Shown piece after piece: positions 56,623 to 64,000 of a DNA stretch of 64,000 nt. This stretch comes from Coriaria nepalensis (lineage: Eukaryota; Streptophyta; Magnoliopsida; Cucurbitales; Coriariaceae), in NCBI GenBank assembly GCA_027186245.1, contig CP114491.1, positions 7,933,501 to 7,997,500 on the forward strand. The letters are read 5' to 3'. Each line of letters begins with the position of its first letter. The first letter of the stretch is position 1. Under the pieces are notes generated by a model. That model searched no databases. It saw only the letters and a list, made by a program, of their open reading frames with translations, and was not told the DNA's origin. The translations under genes were made by a program, and so were the position numbers.

Positions 56623-59153
56623 TTCTACCTGATTCTCTTCTCCTTGCTCTCAGTTTCCCTTTTCACAATTTTGATCTTAGATCGTGTTTGTAATGATCTT
56701 ATACTGCTTTTAGTTCAGACTGTGCATTTAAGGACGTCAGTAAATACCAGAGGATAGGAAGTAAGGCACGCAGCTTCAAATTTGCGAATTTCAATATGTA
56801 CATAGGCTACGTAGCTGCCTTGCATGCAGGTGTTTGACTATTCACGACTTCTCTCTCAAGGTTTTTCTATTTTCTTCGTCCCTCTCTCGGAGTAAATTGT
56901 CGAGTTATTGACTAGGTTGACTTCTTGTGGAGTGGAGTTGAAATTTGGAACTAGGTGGGAAGGAAGGTTGGCTTCTTGCTGCATGCGTCCATGGAATAGA
57001 CGACGACCAAAAAACAAAACAAAACAGAACAGAAGCTTTGAATGCAATTTTGCAGTGCTGGTTCAGCTAGCCAAAAATTGCATGAATGAACTTCGAAGGT
57101 CATTAATGAGAAAGTGCATAGAAAAGGGAGAAACATGAAAAGAACAAAAACCATGCAATTTCTAAATATATAGTGTTTTTTTAATCTTAAATTATTAATT
57201 TATCAGTTATTTTTTTTTTAAATTAAATATAAGTAATTTATATTTAACTGATGTATAAATCTTAAATAAATTAAGCCGTAGAAAAATTTCTCAAAATAAT
57301 TGAAAAAAAATAAAAAAAATAAAAAAAATAAAAATAAAAATAAAAAAAATAGAGAGATTAAAATATCTGACAATGTGATGTACCAAACAAATCTGTTTCA
57401 TTAACCATTACTAGTTAGCTAGGGACCACCACAAACACCCTCGCGGAGTTAGAAACATGTTTGTCCTCCTAATTGTGTATTGATTTGTGTCCCATAATGA
57501 ATTATCTTGTCAATAATTACTACTAAAAAGGACATGGCTACTAATTGCACTCAAGTCCCAAGTCCTATATACCACATGAGTTGGTCCATTAGTGGGCATA
57601 TTATGCATTAGGGATTCGAGTGTCTCTGATGTCTAATTTTAATTACTTTTCACACACGATAGATTATGTATCATAGTATATATTATGAATCCAACCGACT
57701 CCATCAATTTGACTAGGTCGGATCCGCTCCGACCGGTGCACATACTTATGTTTATTTAATACATATCGACAACTTTATCGATTTGATTAAGTTGGTTCCG
57801 CTCTGACCCGTGCACATGCTTATGTTTATTTAATACATATCAATGATTATATAAAATATAGCAATAAATGGAGCCTCCTATGTTTGTTGTGTGATAATGG
57901 AATTAATAGGGTGTTTGAACTTTGAGGAAGACAAAGATCACATGAGGGTCGTGATATGTCACAGCTAGCGATACTAAAGCAATGGGGCAACCTGTCAACT
58001 TCCTTCTTGTTGTACAATATTAATGCTTTACCTTACTTAGTGTTATGAGTTTAATTAGGTGTTATTAATATTAATGTTAATATAAATAATGTTGCATATT
58101 ATATTGGGTAAATATGTCACGCTCCTTGATCTACAGTTCTTACCGTTAAGATGTGCCGTTAAGGTGTGTGTCTTGCCTATAATAATTATATGAAATCTAT
58201 CTATGACTCTTAATTATAAGCAACCTTTTGAATGAATTGATTCGTCCTAGCATGACATACTTCAAATGAATTTAATTTTCCAAACCGTTGTTTTTAATGG
58301 TTTGGAATTTGGTGTGATTAAGCTTAATGGTCTGAAACTTTTCAAATCGTTGTCTACAAACTATTAAACTTAATGGTCTAAAATTTGTTGTCCTTAATGG
58401 TCTGGAATTCCATATCGTTGACCAATCCTTTGATTTTCCTTATTTAGTTCGTTTTTCATTCCTTCTTCATAATTTTGTGCAATTTAAAGTTCTTTGTTAC
58501 CTTGTACCCAAACAGTAATCTTGTCCTCACTAGACATACTAGGCAAGTTCGTATGGTAGAAGAGGAGAAATATTTACGTGTAGATGAATAGGAAGAAGAT
58601 AGAAAAATTTAGGAATTTCAAGTCTAGGGCCAAAAATACTATCAATTTCCCTTTTAAAGGGATCAATAAATTTGAACCTTTCACTTTAGTATAAAATCAA
58701 ACGGTCAATTTTCGTGGGCCCACTTTATACATAGCTTGCGAGCCCAATCAAAGATCTTCTCCATCTACAAAATCCATATCGCCACGAACTCCGATTCGTA
58801 TAAATTTTTTTTTTTTAAATAATAATAAATAAATATATATAATGTAGTAAAAGTAATAAAAAATAATAAACTGCCGCAAAGATTTCAAACCACAATTCAT
58901 TTTTTAACTCGCCAAAAAAAAAAAGAAAAAAAGTGCTTTGTCTGGTTTTCTCTGCAACAGTGTTTGTCCCTTCTGCAACTCTGCATCGAAATAAATAAAT
59001 AAATAAATAAATAAATATATATATATATATAATATCGAATATAAGTAAAAAACATGTAATCAAAGTCAGACAACGAAACTACAAAAATCCTCACTCTTTC
59101 TCTCTCTGTCTCTCTCCAGAAAGAAAGAAAGAAATTATCAAAATTAATAGAAC
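56623..59153. other. Intergenic spacer with degenerate repeats
   Basis: No gene is seen. A direct repeat lies at about 57690-57843 (two copies of about 75 bases sharing GTGCACAT(A/G)CTTATGTTTAT and TTAATACATATC). A loose repeat of TTAATGGT(C/T)TGGAATT lies at about 58285-58410. An (AATA)n/(TA)n tract lies at about 58990-59030. The last 100 bases are CT-rich leader sequence of the receptor kinase gene. Confidence 0.55.
57690..57843. repeat. Diverged direct tandem repeat, about 75-base unit
   Basis: Two copies share ATCAATTTGACTAGGTCGG / ATCGATTTGATTAAGTTGG, then CCGCTC(C/T)GACC(G/C)GTGCACAT and TATGTTTATTTAATACATATC. No coding potential. Confidence 0.75.
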
Positions 59154-62100
59154 ATGAAATTGAATCTTCTTGTTCTGCATCTTCGTCTTATTTTAATGCT
59201 ACCCATGTGGCTGTTGGTTACTTCTGATGGCAGCCCAGAGCCTATAGCATCCGCTATTTTTTATCCTAATCCTGCTGCTTCTCCTGTTCAGAGAGAAGCC
59301 ATAGATGCTCCTTTTCCTGCAAAAATGGAGGCTGAATCTCCAGGTACTTCAAACCAAATTCCGTACCTTTTTATACAAAAATTTTGGTTTACCATTTACT
59401 CTTCTTGTATTTTTAGAGGTGTAGTTGATTTGCATTGTTTCAAATTTTCAATCATTTTTCTCTCTCTCTCATTTTTGTTAAAATAAACGTTTGAAATTTG
59501 AAATAATACATATTTTAAGAGTTTTGATTTTAATGCGCTGCATTGTTTGGTTACTCAGAAAAATTTAGAATGAAAATTTTCACACCCTTCTTCTCCAACA
59601 GGGAAAAAAAGTTTTTATTTTTATTGTTATTTTTTCCTGCATTTGTAAGTCAAGATGTTTTCCTGCTAGGCTGTTTGGTTGCTGAGAAAAGTTGGGATAA
59701 TTAAGGGAAGGCCCTAAATCATGAGATTGGGGTTATTTTCTTTCAACGGTATTTAAAAGTTGAATCCCCCCAAAAGGCCAAAAAAATTTCATTGCACTAC
59801 TATATCACTTGCATTATAATTTGAGGCTTTCTATTTCTCCAGAGGGAATAATATTAATTATAATAATGAAATTTTATCAAAATAACTCAAAATTATGGTG
59901 TCTCTTCTTTTTGTTGCCCTTTGCTTCTCCTAGAGGCTGCGCTGAACAACTCTTATCTAGTCGCGTTGTAGTGATTAGAGTAGAGAGTTGATAACTTTAC
60001 TACTTCTAATTTGATAAACTAAACTGTATTTCAGAACTGAACTGGAGTTTCAAACTCAAACACAAACGAACCCACGACCATCTTTAGGATTCAACTACAT
60101 TTTGATTTCTTGCCTTGTTATTCTATATTGATTTGAATCATATAGTGACACATTTTATGGCTTTCGTCTTTTTATTACAGGAGTACCTGAAACAAGAATA
60201 TCACATCATTCGGAAATGAACAACAGAATTCTTATAGCCTTGATTGTTTGTTCAACACTTCTCGGCGGAATCGTGTTGTTTGTATCATGCTTTTGGATCT
60301 ATAGAAATTACAAGTCCAAGCACTCTACCGAAAAAGATCAAAAGAGCTCAGGTTTTTCTTTCTCTCTTATTTTCCAAAACTTCAATTTGATAATCCAATT
60401 ATACTTATTAATTTGTTGAGCATTTTACTCTGCCTTTCAATATATCAAAATCCGAAGAGTCTACAAGAGGGATGTCCATGTCATTGACTCCGGTTGTGGC
60501 CCGTTTTAATTCCCTAAAGATGGCGAAAAAGAAGGAATCCATTTCCATCATTGATTACAAGCTTCTCGTAGCTGCAACAAACAACTTTCGGGAGAGTAGT
60601 TTTTCGGGAGAGGGCAGGTCCCAGCGTTTCTACAAAGCTTGTTTCGATGACAAAATGCTGGCTGCTGTGAAGAGAATAGATGGCATCGGACCGGATGCTA
60701 AAAGAGAATACGAGGTTAATTTTTTTTTTTTAATAGTTTACTAATTGGTACTTTCTTATTATCCATTTGTCCTTAAAATCTCTATGGATTTTTGCAGAAT
60801 GAGGTGAATTGGTTGAGTAAAATCCAGCACCAGAACATCATTAAACTTTTGGGTTTCTGTATTAACGGCGAAACAAGGTTTATCATTTATGAAATGATGC
60901 CTAATGGATCCTTGGAAGCTCAGTTGCACGGTATAATAATTCCATTAATTTGATTAATTAACTTTAAGGCCTTAGGCATGTTTTATATACCTGATATTTA
61001 TTAGTATCATTTCAAAAACCATAATGTAGGACCAACTCGTGGATCAACTCTAACATGGAATCTCCGAATGAAGATCGCTGTTGACATTGCTAGGTAAGTC
61101 AACTATATCTTTTACTTATATTTGTTTTTGCATCATCTCCTATTAACATGGTAATATAGTAAAAGGAAAATCTAAGACAAAAAGGTATATTTATATTTTT
61201 GCACGTACAAAAAATAAATATTAATATTAAAAATGAATAAAATTACCAGTTTCTATATTTATTTTGTAAAGTATGAATCCACTGTAATTTTGAAAACCAC
61301 AAGAAATACAACTGTATATAGTAGAAGCCGGTTCACTTGTAAGTTGCTAAAAAAATAATTACGGTTTTGGATGTTGTGATAGAGGATTGGAGTATCTTCA
61401 CGAGAACTGCAATCCGCCAGTTATCCATAGAGATCTTAGACCGTCGAATATTCTTCTCGATTCGAACTTTAATGCCAAGGTGAGATCTTTACATACCTGA
61501 TATTATAAACAAGCTGCATTGTGTTCGGTCTTTCTGTAATTAAAAGTTTTTGATCGTTTCAGATTTCGGATTTCGGCCTTTCCGTAACATTGGGAACCCA
61601 AAACAATAACATAAAGTTGTTGGGAAGTTTGAGTTACGTTGCCCCGGAATATCTTTTAGACGGTACATATATGTGTAACTTCTGTATTTTTACTCTCAAG
61701 TTTTTTTAGTTTTAGTTAGTATTGGTTTTCTAACAAGGAAATTATTTTACATAATAAATTCTTAGGTAAATTAACCGATAAAAGTGATGTCTATGCTTTT
61801 GGAGTCATTCTTATGGAGCTTCTAATGGGAGAAAAACCCGTGGTAAAGACCGGACCGGATCAATCACAGTCACTTGCTTCATGGGTAATTACATCTTTCT
61901 TAGGCTCCGTCCTTTTGGTGGAATATTGGAAATTAGAGCTTCAACTAATTGAAGTTTATTCAAACTGTATTCTAGTGTAGAAATTAACAGTTTTGACATG
62001 TATGCAGGCGAGTCAGCTAAGTGACAGATCGAAGCTTCCGAACATAGTCGATCCGGTGATTAAGAACACGATGGATTTAAAGCACCTATATCAAGTAATT

Positions 62101-62350
62101 TGCTAAAACCAAATCCCAACTATTAATTAACTCAACACATGAATCTATATATGCTATTTGTATTGAATAAATGGGACATTTTCTTACCGTTGAACAGGTC
62201 GCAGCAGTTGCGGTACTATGCATACAACCAGAACCAAGTTATAGGCCATTAATAACAGATGTTCTTCACTCACTTATCCCACTCGTTCCTCTTGAGCTTG
62301 GAGGGTCCTTAAGAGTAACTGAACCTGTTCGGTCTGTCAATCTGCCTTGA
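59154..62350 (+). CDS. Receptor-like protein kinase (At1g80640-like) with degenerate glycine loop
   Basis: Ten coding exons (59154-59343, 60181-60351, 60458-60714, 60798-60930, 61030-61093, 61383-61479, 61563-61662, 61766-61884, 62008-62094, 62198-62350) give 456 residues. Signal peptide about 1-26, short ectodomain without repeats, transmembrane helix about 80-104, and a kinase domain from about 165. Lys192 (LAAVKR), the alpha-C Glu (NEVNWLSK), Asp289 (IHRDLRPSN) and Asp307 (DFG) remain. The glycine loop reads [12 protein letters not shown] instead of GEGGFGxVYKA, the catalytic loop has Arg in place of Lys (HRDLRPSN), and the activation segment is [10 protein letters not shown]. The C-terminal half ([40 protein letters not shown]) is strongly family-like. 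Ligand and substrate are unknown. The kinase may be weak or inactive. Confidence 0.92.
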
Positions 62351-64000
62351 GCTGATTCTCATGCATCAGAGAAATATCTTGTTTTGGATAAGATCTTGAT
62401 CTTTTTTTCTTTTTTTTGCCCTATTATGTTTGTTATGTCATCTTCTAAGATTACTGTGCCCTTGGATAATTCCTTAGAAGGTAGAAAGTATGATTTTTTC
62501 GTTCCTTACCGCAAGAATCTTCATTAAAAGAGCTACATAAATTAGGTATCCATCCTAATCTATAATACTCGACATGATCATGATGATCAGTTCGATATTG
62601 AAGAAGAGGAAAGCTGCAAAAGCTACGTTGAAAAGAAGAAGAGGAAGATTCAATCATCAAATCAAATATCGGACAAGGATTGCTGTACAAGTTGCTCATG
62701 ATTGTCTTCTTTCAAATCTGCCATGTGCGTGTGCTCGCGAAACTGGTGGAGAGTTTGTCGCCACTTCACAAGGCTTACTTAAGGATCCCTGTAGACAGTC
62801 TCCCGAGCAACTTGTTCAGCAATGCTCATCTCAAATTCGAGCCAATGAAATATTTATGCAAGCGTGATAGACACTTCAACTTTGCCATCAATGGCTATCG
62901 CGAGCAAGAACCTCGAAAGACTCATCTCACGGTATCGAGAAAACCAATTTTATTATAAACTCTAATACTACCCAAACAACTACAAGTCTTCTCTTTATAT
63001 AACTAAGCTAATATGATAAATAATTCAAATACTAAAACAAATCAAGTATCTTATTATTATTACTAATAACTATATCAACTACAACCAACTCTATCTCTAA
63101 TTCTATCACTAATAACTAATTAACAATTAAATCATAAAAGAAGAAGAGGAACTCTCGATCATCAAAATCAAAACTTATCATGCACGTTTCTATCAAAGCA
63201 TTTTGGTATATAATACTAATCAATCGGTATGTATTTAAACTTTAAGCTTTGATTTTTAAGGTACATTTCGTAGCTTTCCTCTTCTTCATTATCGGAGTGA
63301 CAATCACGATCTCGTCAAGTATCATAGGATGGATAATTCCCGTAGCACTTTTATTGAGGATTCTGATATGAAAAACAAGACTTCAGATCATTTGGTAAGA
63401 GTAAGTAGCTGCCATATTCTGGACCGCAGTGCTCGGCAACCAAACAGCTGAAGAGGAAGCAATTAAAAGCAAAATAAATGGATTGTCCAAGCTAAGAGTA
63501 AATGGCTTTTGTCTTGTAAGTTGTATGATTTGAAAATCAGTACAACCATCTTCATGACCAACCAGGATATGTGTAAATGATGTGCAGGTATTGGCAGCTT
63601 ACAGCTTCAGCTAGAGTAAGTAGTTAAGGGAAAATATGGTCGTTTTTAAGGCAATTTTTCCATTTTCATGTTAGAAACGTCAATTGCTTTGTAGTTTGTA
63701 CAAACCTGGCTTTTGTTTGCTTTCCTTGAAAAAATGGGCACGGCAAGAACAAGACTAATTTGCAGATTTCAATATAAAAGTTAAATTTGTATATTTAAAA
63801 GGCTTTAGAAATAGTTACATATATGATCTGATTTATCATATTATGATTAATTTCTAGTTTGATTGTATTCAAGCCTAGCACATGTCTTTGAGTTTTATTT
63901 GACAAATTAAACTCCTTTTTGCTTCACTTCATCAGCTGATCGACCGCAAATATGATGTGCACAAGTGAATATGCAATTAGTTATAGGCCACACGTCACTT
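62351..64000. other. Spacer with short unassigned open frames
   Basis: Begins with the 3' UTR of the receptor kinase. Overlapping plus-strand frames at 62574-62867 and 62680-62958 have fairly protein-like composition (for example VESLSPLHKAYLRIPVDSLP) with no domain I recognise. They may be a fragment of a gene or chance. The rest is AT-rich and no gene is supported. Confidence 0.4.

Noticed and set aside
56168..56632. 154-codon Gly-rich open frame on the plus strand
   Set aside because: It is the antisense of the Pro-rich gene. Pro codons read in reverse give Gly/Arg repeats, and the minus-strand frame has the signal peptide and full length.

Overview
This is a plant nuclear genome window, most likely from a core eudicot. 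It has AT-rich spacers, short GT-AG introns, 5'-UTR introns and plant-only families (AREB/ABI5-type bZIP, ERF, DUF247, subtilase, extensin-like protein, PTI-type receptor kinase). The species cannot be named from the sequence alone. Coding exons were assembled by hand from reading frames and splice sites. Exon junctions are given for each spliced gene, and every junction used is in phase. UTR limits are approximate.

Layout, left to right: spacer with one unexplained spliced-exon candidate (about 2153-2311, -); AREB3/ABI5-like bZIP (3375-4858, -); AT-rich spacer with a 53-bp tandem repeat (6736-6985); UBA-domain protein (9104-10945, +); a decayed ubiquitin-activating enzyme E1 pseudogene (-) split in two by a decayed Ty3/gypsy LTR retrotransposon (11719-16561, +); ESCRT-I subunit VPS23/ELC (17730-18971, +); cytosolic ribosomal protein eS12 (19987-21300, -); a foldback/MITE-like inverted repeat; a ten-exon subtilase like SBT5.2 (22532-26055, -).

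The middle holds an RTE-type LINE relic (about 27650-28790, -), a TFIIE-beta pseudogene (about 28975-29370, +), a tandem-domain DJ-1 protein (29762-32505, +), beta-catenin-like protein 1 (33217-36185, +), a serine-rich protein (36809-37462, -), a perfect 39-bp tandem duplication carrying two G-boxes (38489-38566), a MULE transposase relic (about 39420-41030, -), and a DUF247 gene (42445-44061, -) with a truncated copy of its own 3' end lying downstream (41131-41346).

The right part holds an ERF transcription factor (45406-46008, +), an uncharacterised five-exon coiled-coil/basic protein ending in an EAR-like motif (48364-50649, -), a possible S15-like pseudogene (about 51755-52305, +), thymidylate kinase (52779-54466, -) with a long C-tract at one 5' splice site, a secreted proline-rich protein (55435-56622, -), and a ten-exon receptor-like kinase with a degenerate glycine loop (59154-62350, +).

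The genes are independent housekeeping and regulatory loci with no sign of a gene cluster or pathway. The unusual content lies in the nested pseudogene/retroelement, the gene-fragment debris beside transposon relics, the repeats, and two uncommon proteins (the EAR-like protein and the atypical kinase). I did not find a clearly new biological system. I saw no tRNA, rRNA, CRISPR or organellar insert.
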